Origin: Sternotherus odoratus
Lineage: Eukaryota; Chordata; Testudines; Kinosternidae
Assembly: GCA_032164245.1 (NCBI GenBank)
Contig: JAVMKO010000002.1
Coordinates: 55,709,840 to 55,773,839, forward strand
DNA: 64,000 nucleotides
Direction: 5' to 3'
Shown: piece after piece, positions 23,693 to 36,544 of the stretch
How the letters are laid out: every line of letters begins with the position of its first letter
How positions within the stretch are numbered: the first letter of the stretch is position 1
The notes under the pieces: generated by a model
What the model saw: the letters and a program-made list of their open reading frames with translations, nothing else
Told to the model about the DNA's origin: nothing
Databases searched by the model: none
Position numbers and translations under genes: made by a program

Positions 23693-26600
23693 CAGTGTAA
23701 AAAATGCCTACAGTGAATACAGAGATGGAAGAGAGAAGTTCAAACTTTTGTGCTCCTATTACTGGGCTGGATTCATTTTTCGTGAGAGGTTGTGATGAAA
23801 AGGCAGCAGCAAATCAAAATAGTAACAGATAAGGGTAAAAGCATCATGGAAAATAATAAGCATTTAAGTACATTGGCTTCAGTGAAGTTACACCAGCAGG
23901 AAATTTAGCTCTTAATCTGCATCTTTTGGAGGACTGTGCATTTAATTAAAAATAATTTTGTAAAGGTAAGAATTGAATATTTCTATCAATTTTGTTTTGA
24001 ATTTATGGGAAAAATAGCTATCCAAGGACAGAATACACAACATTTCTATTCACTTACAGGCATGAAATACTAATATTTCACTGCTCACAATATAAACACT
24101 GCATTTTATTTAAAAAAAAAAAAGAAAAGAAAAGAAAGCATACAGCATTCATGTACTTAAGAATATGGCTTCCACAACTCACTCATAGTCACGTGGAGAA
24201 TTTTCACTCTGTAGATTTCATACTGTTCACAATTACACATAAGTGTGTGTGTGTATTAGATTTTTAGAATTTTTTATCATTATTATTATTTTGCATCAAG
24301 TAGTAAAAGTGCAACAGAAATGTAAAGAAATTCAGTGCCAGTAGAGGGAGGCAGTTGCTCTCCAGGCAACACATTTTACTGTTCACTGATGTACACTAGG
24401 GAGCCAACTGAATTTGTTTTTGTGGAAGTGAACTCACCCTTCAGTCATTGTGTAAATGTGGCTTTAAATCAAGCTGTAATTAGATTTTGCTGTATTTAAC
24501 AAAACCCCTCTGTTGCTCTTCTTTCCCAGTCCGAAACAGGAAATAAAAGCATTCATACAAAAAAAAAGTGCATGTCTTTTCCTTGAGCGTGTTCTGGCAT
24601 GCTTACAAATGTAAGTATAGAATATAAAGCAACTGGCTAGGTTTATGAGATGTTTGCTTAATTCTCCTACAGTACTTAAGAAAACAAAAAGATCTCCCAC
24701 CTGGCTTTTTAAAACTTTAGCCCAAAGTTAGCAAAATTCTGCCTTGTTTGGAACACTTAGAAAGTGTTAACAAATCCAACTCTTTAGTTTTGTTCATAAA
24801 TTAATTTACTTGACAAAAGACAAATGGAAATCTTTTGCAAAAGACACAGTCAGACTAGAACTGTCAAATATTCATTTTGGGACAAGTCTTTTCTGCCCCC
24901 CTTCATTTTAACCACTTCTGTCTTCACAATCCTAGTCCTATTTCAGCAATTGTGCTCCATTCATTGTGCACTTTTACTCTTTATTGGTATCCATTAAAGC
25001 CAATAATCAGTATCCTACTCCTTTCAAAATGATTTTACAACAATGCACCCTGTATTAGGTGGTTTTATTTTGCTTTTACATTGTCTTACTATCAGTACAT
25101 AAACAGGACTTTAAGTCACCAACTATCAGCAAGCAAGAAACCTTGATTTAAATAATCCATTTTAATTGTGAAGGCGAGACACTCTCACATATAGTAGCTT
25201 ATAGAGACAGCCATTTTATGTTGACTGTACTTTTTGCCAGCCTGATTTTCAGTTCACTTGCAGCTGAGGAACTACTGAACAGTCCTCAACCAGAGCATTT
25301 AATTTTATATTATACTCTACATAATAATTCATGCCTTTCTTCTCATCAATTATGTCTTGCCAAATTTGGCTTGCCTGAGAGCATCACTTCTATTTCTTTA
25401 TTTCTGAAGGGACTTTCTGCATCCCATCCCAAAGCACCAGTCCCTCAAGCTGCAGCCTGTCTTGTGTTCTACAGAAAAATGCTTGCAGTATTGACACAAA
25501 GAATCTTCAATTTCACAGATTATATTGGAATGAGTAATGTAAGCAAAGCAAGTATATTCAGAGATCCAGTGAAAACTGTCAGTGGAGAGAGAGGGAAAAG
25601 TAACTACACAACTCTCACTTGTAAGTCTTGTAAAGTCTTGTCAACCTAACACTAAAAATCTATGTGACAGAAGATATCATTGAAGCAGATGTCAGGTGGT
25701 GTTAAGAAATGAATCTGAATTACAGTTGAACTCAAAAGTGGTTGCATTATATAAACCTTATGAAAAAGGAACATAATATATTAGGTTAAAAAAAATGATT
25801 CTTGAATCCAAAGTTGTAAATTGTGTTTACAATTATATACTGGTAGGTTGCGCATTTAGAGTCACTACATAACGTTTGGCAAAATTACTTAAAATACTTG
25901 CTGTACGCCTGCAAGAATTAGTAAAGGAGTAGCTACAGGGGCAAGACCGAAGTGATTGTTTGGTCATTCTGACTAGGTGATGCTGTCAGCAGGAAGACAA
26001 TTTATTTGCATCATAGACACACCCCAGAAAATAATTAAGGTTATATACTGAGATTTGCAGTTACCATTTAGTGGTGACTAAAATCTCATTAGGTGATGTC
26101 TTGCTTGGCAGTCATTGTGCTGTACCTCTTCACTATTATGCTAATCATAATCATCTCACTATTACAGTAGGCTTCCCAAAAATGCAAATAAATAATATGT
26201 ATAAAAAAAAGTTTATCACCAAATTTACATTACTTACTCTTAGGGCAGTGACAACTTTCAACAATTAAAGCTGTTTAAAGACTTAGAAACATTTTTTAAA
26301 AAAATTCTCTTTGAAATGTAAATCCACAAGTCTAATGTTTTCTTCCATTTCTTCTGGATAAGCGAATGGTTAGTTTTAAGAGTTGTGAGTTTCGGTTCAT
26401 ATAGTTCCACACCAAATCTGACACAGGCTACTTTTCAAACAAAAAATGTAATACAACCATTAGCATACTTATGTTTGAGTACAACCATATTCGTGATTAT
26501 TATTTTTGTGTGTGTCAAAAGAAACACACATATAATGGGTTTGTTGTCAAAACAGCCTATAACCCAGGGAGTGAGGTGCTGAAGCATAGCATTTTGCTGC

Positions 26601-27150
26601 CTGTGCTGGAACCAAGGTCCTATTTCCTCAGACTCTTTCTCTCTTATCCTCTAGGGAACCGCTGCTTTCTGGTATCACACTCTGTTTCTTTTATCAATCC
26701 TCGGACCATCTCTCTGTTTTAGATGTCCAGACCCCCCCCCCTGGCTTCTCAGCCCTTCTGCATACCTATAACCTCCAGCCAGAATTCACCTAAGCTTCAA
26801 GGCCTCCCCAAAACCCTCAATGCGCACCACAACCCTTCCCTGTATGAGACACCCAGACCCAATTTGTCACATTTAATAGCCTGAGGAAAGTTCTCTTTGT
26901 CTAGTAGAAGCCACTTCCCAGAAAATGCTTTCTACAAATATCCCCCTCTCCTTACCCCTTCCACGTCCCCTGTGACTGGTTTGTCACAGTGAGAGGCTAG
27001 GACAAGGAAGAGACCTGCAGCAAAAGTAGCCTAGACAGTAGAGCTAGTAGCTCTGCTAGAAACGCAATTTCTAAGTTTGGAACACACGCTACAGCTTGTC
27101 AGAGATAAGCCTCAGTCCAAGAGACATTAGGTCCTAAACTCCCTCTGGTG
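23693..27150. other. AT-rich DNA with one notable open frame
   Basis: No gene is supported. A 143-codon plus-strand frame (25218-25649) has a signal-peptide-like start and is treated in the findings. An A-rich tract with aaaag units lies at 24110-24140 and a short GT run near 24243. Confidence 0.45.
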
Positions 27151-27159
27151 AATGTTAAT

Positions 27160-27650
27160 ATCACAGAATCACAGAAAGATAAGGCTGGAAAGGACCTTGA
27201 TAGATCATCTAGTCCAGCCTCTTGCACTGAGGCAGTACAAAATATACCTAAACCATCCCTGACAAATGTTTTTCTAACCTTTTCTTTAAAACTTCCAGTG
27301 ATGGGGATTCCAGAATCTCTCTTGGAAGCCTATGCCAGAGCTTAAGTATCTGATAGCGGGAAACATTTTTCCTAATATCGGACCTAAATTACCCAGGTTG
27401 CAGATTAAGCCCATTACTTCTTGTCCTACCTTAGGTGAACATGGAGAACAATGAATGACCATCCTCTTTATTTCAGTATTTAACATATTTGAAGACAATT
27501 AGCAGGTTCCTACTCAGTCTTCTCTCAAGACTAAACATGTCCAGCTTTTTTTTAAACTCTTCCTCATAGGTCAGGTTTTCTAGACCTTTTATCATCTGTG
27601 TTTCTCTCCTCTGGACTCTTTCCAATTTGTATTGCTGTATGTCCATAAAA
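27160..27650 (-). pseudogene. CR1 LINE 3' part, reverse transcriptase C-terminus and tail
   Basis: On the minus strand (27664-27473) the frame reads YKLERVQRRETQMIKGLENL and then LDMFSLERRL, the usual C-terminal end of CR1 pol (LERVQRRATxMIKGLE...LGLFSLEKRRL). The tail ends at 27160 with the reverse of tgattctgtga. It is a 5'-truncated CR1 with frame breaks. Confidence 0.85.
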
Positions 27651-27664
27651 GGTTGGAAGTGCAA

Positions 27665-29790
27665 TGGACTGGGAATGTGTAGGGAACAAAGGCAAAGTGG
27701 ACGCTTTAGGCAGGGATATAGAAGGATCTAGGACCATTGTAATGGGTGCTATACAAATATATGACAAGGGTGGCTTTCATTTTGGAACATCCTGCCCTTC
27801 CCACACTCCTTAAAAAGGAAAGGTGTCCGATTATGGAACAGGCTAAGACAGAAGTGAGGTACCTCCGACAACAGTATACAATCTAAATAAAGACAACGCC
27901 ATTACTCAAATGATCAGTTTTAGCTATTAAAAAAAAATCCACTGAAGAAAATACTGTCTTCAAAACAAAGACATGACATTTGGTTCAATATGAAAACCTG
28001 CTATGTTAGCTTCACTTCTGCAGGATAAATGGCTCTATTGTAAGAACCTACTGGATTTAGCAAAAATTGCACTGCCACATTTGATCTTGTTTAGCAGGAG
28101 GGGAAAAAAGGAAAAAAATGGATGGGTAGGAAGGCCTATTCCCCCATCTCTAAAGCCACCTCTGCAGAATGGAAAGGACATACTGACCCTTAACTCTCCT
28201 CTTGAATGAAGTCTTGGTATTTCAGATGAAAAACAAAGGCATTTTTCCTCTGCACAAAATGTGTTTTAATGTGAAGCTCCATCAAAGTGCAGTTGGTGGA
28301 ACTAGAGAGATTGCTTTTGTCAGTACCCCCCAGCATGGCTAAATATTTTGAGCACTTTTGATTCATGAAATACTGAACAACATAAATGTGGGGGTTTTTT
28401 AATCATAAAGGGGCTGAAATTTGCCAGGCTGAAATTTCAGTACATGCTTAGTAGAAACAAAGCAGCGAAAAGGAACGAATAAAAGTCCACCCCATAATAT
28501 CTCAGAAACAAAGTGATAACTAAAGAAATCAAACTCATCAGTTTTGGTTTGCGGTACAGAAGTTTACTTTTGAACACAGCTGGAGCTCAGCCAGCCAGCC
28601 AGCTCCCATGACAGCACCTTCAGGCTGTACTGAGATTTCTATGGGAGAAAAGGCATCATACATCTGTTTCAACAGCACTGTGTCATTCTTTTGGTTGGCT
28701 TTAGAAGGTAAATTAAATGTTTTCTATTAGGATGGTAAAGAAACTATACAGTTTTGTTTTCATTTTAAATACGGTCTCAAGTTACGGAACACTTTAGCTA
28801 GTATGTGGCAAGAGCTACATGTTTAATATTTGTAAAGCCTGCAATTCATGCTTATGTGAAAACAGATGTGTATACTGCACTGTTCCCAGGACCATGGATG
28901 CTTTTCTATTTTTTTTAAATATGTTGTTGATTTTTTGAACTTTTCAGTTAAATAATGGAGGAAATTGAAGCAAAAGCCAGCACTCCCTTTCAGGGGGAAA
29001 GAAACATCAGAAAAATCACAAGCACATGAGTAACGCTGTGGTACAAAGAAGGAAGTATGGTTTTGAAAAGCAATAAGCATAATATCACTTGAGGCAACAC
29101 GTGAAGTTGCCTTGATCAATTATTCATACAATTTACAGCAACAGTTACAGTTGCATCAGTGAAGGGAAAATAAACTAGGGCAAACACAATCTTCATAATT
29201 ATGAAGTGCGCCCTTGATTTTCACTGGAACATTTGGCAACTGTTTCATGGCATGTGTTTCTGGTTAGTAATACCAGCCCCTTTTCCCACCAAAAAAGGGA
29301 ACAAATTGATTTGCTGGAAATAGTAATAGCGTTCAAGATCACGTTTCAAATCCCACACACTCCCTGAATTATTGATAGTTTATGGTACCTTAAACTGTGT
29401 ATATGAATCATAAAAACCTCCTGTAAGTATATCCACTAACCACTATGGAATTATTCTCTACCTTTTATGAAGCCTTTACTTGCTCATTATTCTTATAGTG
29501 CAAAATTTAACTTTTTAAAATACTATTTAAAAGGGATACCACCAACTCAAACATTATATTTCCACCTCCTTACCATAGGTACCAGTAATCCCCTAAGGTA
29601 ACTGTAACAAATATTAGAGGGGAATTTATTTTTTCAGTTTGTTCACTTTACGTATTTGACAGTACTGTGTATAAGAATCAGCTTTGTGTTTTGTACATTC
29701 TTCCCTGAACCCCGCCAAACCGATGCTTACCAGTAACTAGCAGCAAGGCTGAAACTGAATCTGAATGGGCAACAGGCAGAGACAAAGGGA
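27665..29790. other. AT-rich DNA, nothing recognised
   Basis: No supported gene or defined repeat in this 2.1-kb stretch. Open frames are below 100 codons. Confidence 0.45.
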
Positions 29791-29795
29791 AAATA

Positions 29796-30086
29796 GGGGC
29801 TGGTCTTCATGGGGGGGGGAGGGGAAGATTGGCTATAGATACGCAAATTCAGCTATGTTAATAACGTAGCTGAATTCGGCGTATCTCCAGCCGACTTACC
29901 TGCCGTCCTCACAGTGGCAGCAGTCAGCAGCGCGCTCTCACGTCGACTCCAGCTTGAGCCTTTGGCAAGCTGGAGTTCCGGAGTCGACGGGGGCGCTGCT
30001 GGCGATCGATTTATTGCGTCTTGATGAGACGCAATAAATCAATCGCCAAAAGATCGATCCCTCCCAGCTTTAGTGAAGACAAGCTC
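29796..30086. mobile_element. Harbinger-type MITE, copy 2 of a stem-loop family
   Basis: Related to 14613-14897 but better kept. Ends are GGGGCTGGTCTTCA and, reverse strand, GAGCTTGTCTTCACTA, flanked by ata (29793-29795) and taa (30087-30089). It holds three hairpins: cagctatgt/acgtagctg, ccagctt/aagctgg and gatttattgcgtc/gacgcaataaatc. Confidence 0.7.
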
Positions 30087-30197
30087 TAAAAGGATGAGGC
30101 AAGGGGCGGGGGGGAGGAGGGGGCAGGAGTAAGTTCGAGGTGTTGCTCTCAGGTAACTCTAAAAGACACTTTCAGGGTTTTCAGGGCAGGGATCATG

Positions 30198-30268
30198 GGT
30201 GAAATCCCAGCTGTATTGAAGTCAATGGGAGTTTTACAATTAACTTCCTTGGAGCCAGGATTTCACCC
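30198..30268. mobile_element. Short foldback MITE, copy 1
   Basis: Ends ggtgaaatccc and (reverse strand) gggtgaaatcc enclose attgaagtcaatgggag. A related copy lies at 31687-31760. It is about 71 bp. Confidence 0.6.
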
Positions 30269-30299
30269 TATGTCTTTGACTGTGTTTATATAGTCCCAG

Positions 30300-31680
30300 C
30301 ACAATGAGCTTTTTGTCGGGACCTTCTGGGAACTATTGTAATATAAATGATAAATACTAATAAAACAACAGCTGAGCAGAAGTATATCTTTGTAATTTTT
30401 CTAAAAGAAATTTTTTAAACCATTGACTAGTTCCTATTCAAAAGGTGCTAAAAAAGGTAATTTTATCGTGCAATACTCATTTTAAAAAATTGAAGTTTGC
30501 AGCCCTTTAATCTTGATGTTCTGCACAGCCTTCTTCATCTTCCACAGCAGCTGTTCCTAGAGCTTTTCAGCCAATTTCTACAGGTAAGCATGTTCCACCC
30601 ATTCACCACAAAGTTCTCATTTAACATAGAACAGAAATATGGTGAAATTCCTGTCTTTGCTACACAATAACACTGTTTTAGTTGAGTCCCCAGAGAGCTT
30701 TGTAGCTGTAGTACAGAAGGGCCCAAAAAAGTACAACTTCTAGGATTAGAGTTCATACTTCTTATTTATTTTCCACCCTTTAGCCTTTGCAAGCAATTAG
30801 CCAAAATGAATTTGGTACCAAAAAATAATGGGTTGTACTGGGAAACAGAAATTCTCTATATGGAAATTTCGCTCTTCCCCTTTCATTAGTGACATATTAT
30901 AAAGTTTCTATATTTTTATGGCCACATGAGAAACTAGTTATGAATGCTGCAATTAAAGTTTTGTGCATCTTTACAAACAGAACACATTACACAGATCCCA
31001 AGCAGGCTGCTCCCTAGTGGATGTAGATTTGTGAACATTAAATTGAGGTGGTCTCTTTCAGCTTTAAAAGGAATTTTTGCCACTTCCGAATTAAAATACA
31101 AAGTCTGAAAAATAAATTTCTTACCTGTGTATAAGATTTACGAGATTTGGCTATGCCACTCTGAACTACATAGAGTTTCTTGCCTTAGGCTCAAGTTTCT
31201 AAATGGAATGAGGGACTTTTCATATCACCACCGGTATTTTAGGCAGTTCTCTTCATCTAGGAATTCCAGAAGATTCCTTGCAATGCCTAGAAACACAGCA
31301 AAAGTGAAGAATATTTAGCTTGATGGATGTAGGCCTCAGAAACCATATTTTTAGATATGAATTGAATATAGATATATTTAATATCAAAACCATTAGGTGA
31401 AACAAAAAAAGAACAGATAAATAAATTAAAAAAAAGATGTTAGACAACAAAATATATACAGTTATTCATTAGGAGGAGGGTGTGTGGAAAATGAGGGGAA
31501 AGAAGGTAGTCATTGGTTTAGGCTAATCATGAAATCAGTTGCAGTTTACTAGTTTTGCTAGTCAAAATTGAGGGTCCTAACCCTTAGCAAACAAAATGTA
31601 CTTTCAAGTTATAAGTATACCTAATAAAACACTGGCCCCATTTGGAAATTTCATTAACAGATGTGTTGGGAACCGGAGAG
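30300..31680. other. AT-rich DNA, nothing recognised
   Basis: No gene or defined repeat is supported. Confidence 0.45.
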
Positions 31681-31686
31681 GGCAGT

Positions 31687-31760
31687 GGTGTGAAATCTTA
31701 GCCCCAGTGAAGTCAATGGGAGTTATACCATTTACTTCAAAGGGGCCAGAATTTCATCCC
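31687..31760. mobile_element. Short foldback MITE, copy 2
   Basis: gtgtgaaatcttagcccc at the left pairs with ggggccagaatttcatccc at the right, around agtgaagtcaatgggag. Same family as 30198-30268. Confidence 0.6.
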
Positions 31761-32828
31761 AGAAATCACAATTCCATCTAATACTGTCCCAAATGCTACC
31801 CCTGGATTATTATGAAATAACAAGAATTCTGTTTGGAGAGGAAATGTAGGACTATCCATCAAACTACTCCATCAGAATTGAAGGAGGAGGCAGATTAATT
31901 ACTAACCATCCTGGCTAATGTGCAATTAACAGCTACCTTTATAAAGCAAGACGTATATAAAAGTTACTTGTTTGAAGGTGTTGCATGGATTAACCTCCAG
32001 AAAGGCAGTTCCACTTTACATTCTACTTTGACCTTCATTACCACTGCACACAATGGACTCATAGTGCGTAACATACAAAAGACAAAAAGAGCAGTTTGGC
32101 ACTGAATTCCCATTGTTATCTTAATGAAATTATAATCTTGCACATTTCTTCAAATTGTTACTGTTGCAGAAGTTTTAATTCTATGGACCTCATTCAGAAT
32201 TTAATCCTAAGAAGAAAATATACTATTCAGAAGTTAAGTTTAACTCCTTTCTTCAACTGTGAGCAGATCACCATTACAAGTTTATAAAAATTCCTTATTA
32301 CAAGCAAAGCTGGTAGCATCATCTATCATTAAGGATACCCGACACTTCCCACTATAAGACCCTGTTTTCAGTTACTTATACCTTTTCCAAATTTCATCTA
32401 TTTGGGCTAAAATTTCTATGCCAGATGTATGCTTCATCTATGGAAATATCTATGGAAATAAATGAATTTTTCTAGAAAATTTCAGCCAAAATGGTCCAGC
32501 CATTGCAGAGATCAAGATGAGGGAAGTATAAGTTGTTTTGCTCATGTTAAAAATTCTGGCAACCTTTCAAGAAACTCTATCACGCCTCCATGCTCCCCCA
32601 ACCTGGGGAGAAGAGGGAGGGGACTGGAACTACAGGCAGGGGAGGGGAGGAGAGAGAAACTGGGATTGGCTGGGCAAGGAGACTGGGAACCAGTGAGGTG
32701 AAGGGAAGGAGGTAGTGAGATAGATTTAATGAGTAGACAAGGTGTAGGGGGACAGAATTGGGACTGGCTGGGCAAAGAGAGTGGGACAAGGAGCTGGTGG
32801 GGGGATGGGATGGGGGTTTGGGAAGAAC
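31761..32828. other. Unassigned DNA
   Basis: No gene is supported. A purine-rich stretch (32600-32830) with ggctgggcaa...gagactggg repeats twice and gives C-rich open frames on the other strand. Confidence 0.45.
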
Positions 32829-32831
32829 TGA

Positions 32832-33154
32832 GGACTGGTCTCACTACAGGTAGATCGATGCAGCTGCAATCAATGCAGCTGCAATCAATGCAGCAGGGGT
32901 TGACTTAGTGGGTTTAGTGAAGATTCGCTAAATTGATGGCAGAGTGCTCTCCAGTTGATCCTGGTACTGCAGTTCCCCAAGAAAATTAAATAAATGGGTG
33001 GGAGAGCATCTCCTGTTGATACAGCACAATGAAGACACTGCGGTAAATCAACCTAAGCTACGTCAACCTAAGCTACGTCAAATCCAGCTACATTATTCAT
33101 ATACATGGAGTAGCATAATTTAGGTCGACTTACCCCGGTAATGAAGACAAGGCC
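32832..33154. mobile_element. Harbinger-type MITE (323 bp) with TGA duplication
   Basis: Ends GGACTGGTCTCACTAC and, reverse strand, GGCCTTGTCTTCATTAC, flanked by tga on both sides (32829-32831 and 33155-33157). It contains short internal duplications (gcagctgcaatcaat and aacctaagctacgtca, each twice). Confidence 0.65.
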
Positions 33155-33349
33155 TGAGATTGACTGAGTAGCCCCAGGAGGGAGCAACCTGCATTCTGGC
33201 AATCCCTAACTTTTAAGTGTTTGAGTTGTAATATTAATAGTGTCCTTCTAATGTATTTTTGTGTGTGTGGTATTTGAGAAATTGTATGTGGTCAGATAAT
33301 TGAATACTAGCATAAGGGACCAAACAAACATTATTACACTGCATATATG

Positions 33350-33560
33350 GGGGGAGGGGGGGAGGATAGCTCAGTGGTTTGAGCATTGGCCTGCTAAACC
33401 CAGGCTTGTGAGTTCAGTCCCTGAGGGGGGCCATTTAGGGATGGGGGGAATCTGTCACAGGACAGTACTTGGTCCTGCTAGTGTAGGCAGGGGACTAGAC
33501 TTCATGACCTTTTCAGTTCTAGGAGATAGGTATATCTCCATTTTATTTATTTATTTATTT
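33350..33560 (+). mobile_element. tRNA-derived SINE, turtle Cry type, copy 1
   Basis: The head has a box A (tagctcagtggtttgagc) and box B (gagttcagtccctg) in tRNA order and spacing. The body has ggacagtacttggtcctgct and ends with tctaggagataggtatatct, then an ATTT-repeat tail. A candidate duplication tgcatata lies at 33340 and 33573. This family is known from hidden-necked turtles and supports the host assignment. It is not a working tRNA gene. Confidence 0.85.
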
Positions 33561-33580
33561 TTACATACACAATGCATATA

Positions 33581-34527
33581 AAAAAGTTAGTAACTTTGAC
33601 TCTGTCTACCCACAACATTTTCCATTAACTCACTTGGCATAAAAGTGAAGTGCTTAATTTAAAAGATGCTTCTTGTGTGCACTCCATCACTTTCATCTTT
33701 TCAGTATGAAGTTGTGTGTGTCAAAAGCTCTTATGAAAAGCTGGTCTAAATTTTCTCCAACAGTCAGCATTCCCATTCAAGTGAGCAATTAGTCAGTATT
33801 TCTAATTGTATATCTCTGTTCATCCTCCCTCTTACTCTTGAATCAGAGTATTCTCTGTACAAGGCAATGAGTTATTTTCCTAGTGATGTCATGTGATGAG
33901 GCACATAAGAAATTAATTACTGCTATGAATATAAATTGGAGACTGAAATTCATTGGTTCAGAAGACTGTTAATAGGTACAGAACCTTTCACCTCTAGGTC
34001 TCAGGGCAAATTTGGAGCAACTCAACAGTGACTGAATCTGGTTAAAATCCTTCAATTGCCTAAGCACGATGAGAAATCAGTTAGTGATGGACACGTGCTA
34101 TGATTACAAAAACCGAATTACAGTTGGCGGACTCAAGAGCCACTAGAAGCACACACAATGGTAATTGTGAGATATTTCACAGACCGATGGTATAGCCAAT
34201 ATTTTCTGCTTTCATTTAAAATAAGGATTCAAAATGTTTCTAGCTCTTCTGGGTATGCTGATATCCTTATGCATGTGAATCGGTGCAGCACTGTCTTTCT
34301 CAGTCTTCAGACAAACAGCCTGAAATATTAGCCCTAAAGCCAAAATCCCGCCAAGTGCCAAGCAACTTTCACTCCTGTTAATTTCAATGGGAACTGAAGG
34401 TGCTAGGGCCCTCACAAGCACTGTACTCAGCACCCCCAATTAACTGCCTATTCATCTTAGTAAATAAAAGTAAAATCTAGGGACCCTAATTCTAAGCTAT
34501 CTTGCTTAACATTAGATTCCTAAATCA
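33581..34527. other. AT-rich DNA, nothing definite
   Basis: No gene is supported. Around 34330-34438 phrases such as ttaatttcaatgggaactgaaggtgct hint at a decayed foldback MITE. Confidence 0.4.
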
Positions 34528-35745
34528 CAGTCATAGAGTTTAAGTCCAGAAGGGACCACCAGATCATCTAGTCCAGAGGTGAGCAATCTTTTTGGCCCGA
34601 GGGCCACATCTGGGTATGGATATTGTATGGTGGGCCATGAATGCTCATGAAATTGAGGTTGGGGTTCAGGAGGGGGTCAGGGTTCTGGCTGGGAGTATGG
34701 GATTTGGGCTGGGGCAAGAAGTTGAGAGAGGAGGGCTCCAGCTGGAGGTGTGGGCTCTGGGATGGGGTTGGGTATGAGGGATTTTTGGTATAGGAGGGTG
34801 CTCCAGGCTGGGACCAAGGGGTTCCGAGGGCAAGAGGGTGAGGGGTCTGACTGGGGGTGGAGGCTCTGGATTGGGCCCAGAAATTAGGAGTTCAGGGTAC
34901 GGGAAGAGGCTCCGTGGTTGGGATGCAGGAGAGGGATCAAGGATGGGGCGGGGGGGGGGGGGGCTGGGAGGAGTTCAGTTGTGCAGGCTCTGGGCAGTGC
35001 TTACCTCAAGCAGTTACTGGAAGCACAGGCATGTCCCCCCCTCCAGCTCCTATGCAGAGGTGTGGCCAGGTGGCTCTGTGCACTATCCCATCCACAGGCA
35101 TCGCCCCTGCAGCTCAGCTCCCATTAGTTGCAGTTCCTGGCCAATGAGAGCAGCAGGGGTGACGCTTGGGGCAGGGAGTGCGCAGAGGCCCCTGGCTGTC
35201 CCTAAACATAGAAGCCAGCGGAGAGACATGTTGCTGCTTCCAGGAGCCTTTGCACTCAAATCTGGAGCAGCCTCCAATCTCGCTCCCGGAGTAGAGCGTG
35301 AGAGCAGGGCAAGCCCCAGACCTCGCTCCCCAGCAAGAGCTCAAGGGCCGGATGTGGCTCGCGGGCCATAGTTTTCCCACCCTTGATCTAGTCTGACCTC
35401 CTAAGCATCACGGCCACCAACACCACTCAATATCTGAGCATTAAACCCAAAACCAAAGACTCTAGACTATTAAGTGCAATCGGCAGAGAATAGGCGGGAC
35501 CACGGGACACCAATGTTCAAGGCCCCAGCAAAGGCTGGGAAATGATTAAGTAAAATATACCCAAATAAACCTGGATAGCCCTGGCAAACCCACACACCGC
35601 ACAGAAAAGCAAAGGTCACTGTCAACCTGACCTGGGGAAAAATTCCCTGTATATGGCGATCAGGTAGACCTTGGGCATGTGAGAAAGAACCAGCCAGCAA
35701 AACACCTGGGAAAGAGAATGCTCAGAGCCCCAGTGCTTCCCTTCC
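34528..35745 (-). mobile_element. CR1 LINE 3' tail, split by a hAT element
   Basis: The left piece (34528-34573, catagagtttaagtccagaa then gatcatctagtc) and right piece (35386-35745, starting tgacctcctaagc) are one CR1 3' region on the minus strand. It is 5'-truncated with no intact frame. The hAT insertion between them duplicated atctagtc. Confidence 0.75.
34574..35385. mobile_element. Non-autonomous hAT element (812 bp) inside a CR1
   Basis: Ends are CAGAGGTGAGCAATCTTTTT and, reverse strand, CAAGGGTGGGAAAACTATGG, each followed by ggcccg or ggcccgc. The exact 8-bp duplication atctagtc lies at 34566-34573 and 35386-35393. The interior is G-rich on plus (ctggggttgggg-type runs), then GC-rich. 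Open frames of up to 177 codons inside are by-products of base composition. No transposase blocks are seen. Confidence 0.9.
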
Positions 35746-36510
35746 AATATTCCATCTCCAGCCATAGCCACCACTGCGCCCTTATTTCTAACATCAGCTA
35801 CTGTGATTAGAGTTGGGCTTATACTGTGAAATAATAAAATTAAAAATTCACATTTTTAAAATGTGTGTGGTTTTCTGCAAATGTATGAGCAAGTAAGTTT
35901 ATAAGCAAAAACGTGTGCCAAAATAATTACTTTTAAGCAAGTGTTTCAGAATATTTTTGGAAGGAGAATTCTGAATCTGTAATGATAAGTATTAACTCTA
36001 GAAACCTGATTCTAAGAGTTACAACCATCCAGTTAGGATACACACTTGGGTGCCCAGTCAGAATAGTTTGAATTTCAAATACTGAAAACTCACAAACTTT
36101 GAGATATCTATGGAAATTATTTGTGAAGTAACTGTGTATCATGAAGAAATCTGAGAAAAATAATCACCTCAAAAAATTTGCAAACAGAAAAAGAAAAGAC
36201 ATTTGTCTGATATGAATTGTTTGTTGAGATTCTCCCACTTCTGGCTCATAAATTCAGCCAAAGAGACTGGGTCTTGAGAGAGGAGATTGTTGATGTTGTA
36301 AGACATTGGTGGAGAAAGTCCCACTTATTGGGTTGTATTGGAGATTAAGTATAGTTTGAGTTTTTCCGGGAAGTTGCTGGCTTTGTTTCTGTTGTGTTAT
36401 TTCAAACAATGTCAAAGGGTACCAAGATGGATGCCTTTTTATATGTGATTATAAATAAGAAATAAATGACAGGCATGATATAAGTGCTATTATTTAGGGT
36501 TATATTCCAC
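35746..36510. other. AT-rich DNA, nothing recognised
   Basis: No supported gene or defined repeat. Confidence 0.45.
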
Positions 36511-36544
36511 TAGCATAAGTGCCCGGCGTTGCTCGGGTCAGTCG

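Noticed and set aside
33358..33430. tRNA gene in the SINE head, also at 52578
   Set aside because: Box A and B are present, but the cloverleaf is not complete and the sequence continues into a SINE body.
34838..35371. 177-codon plus-strand frame
   Set aside because: It lies wholly inside the hAT element at 34574-35385.
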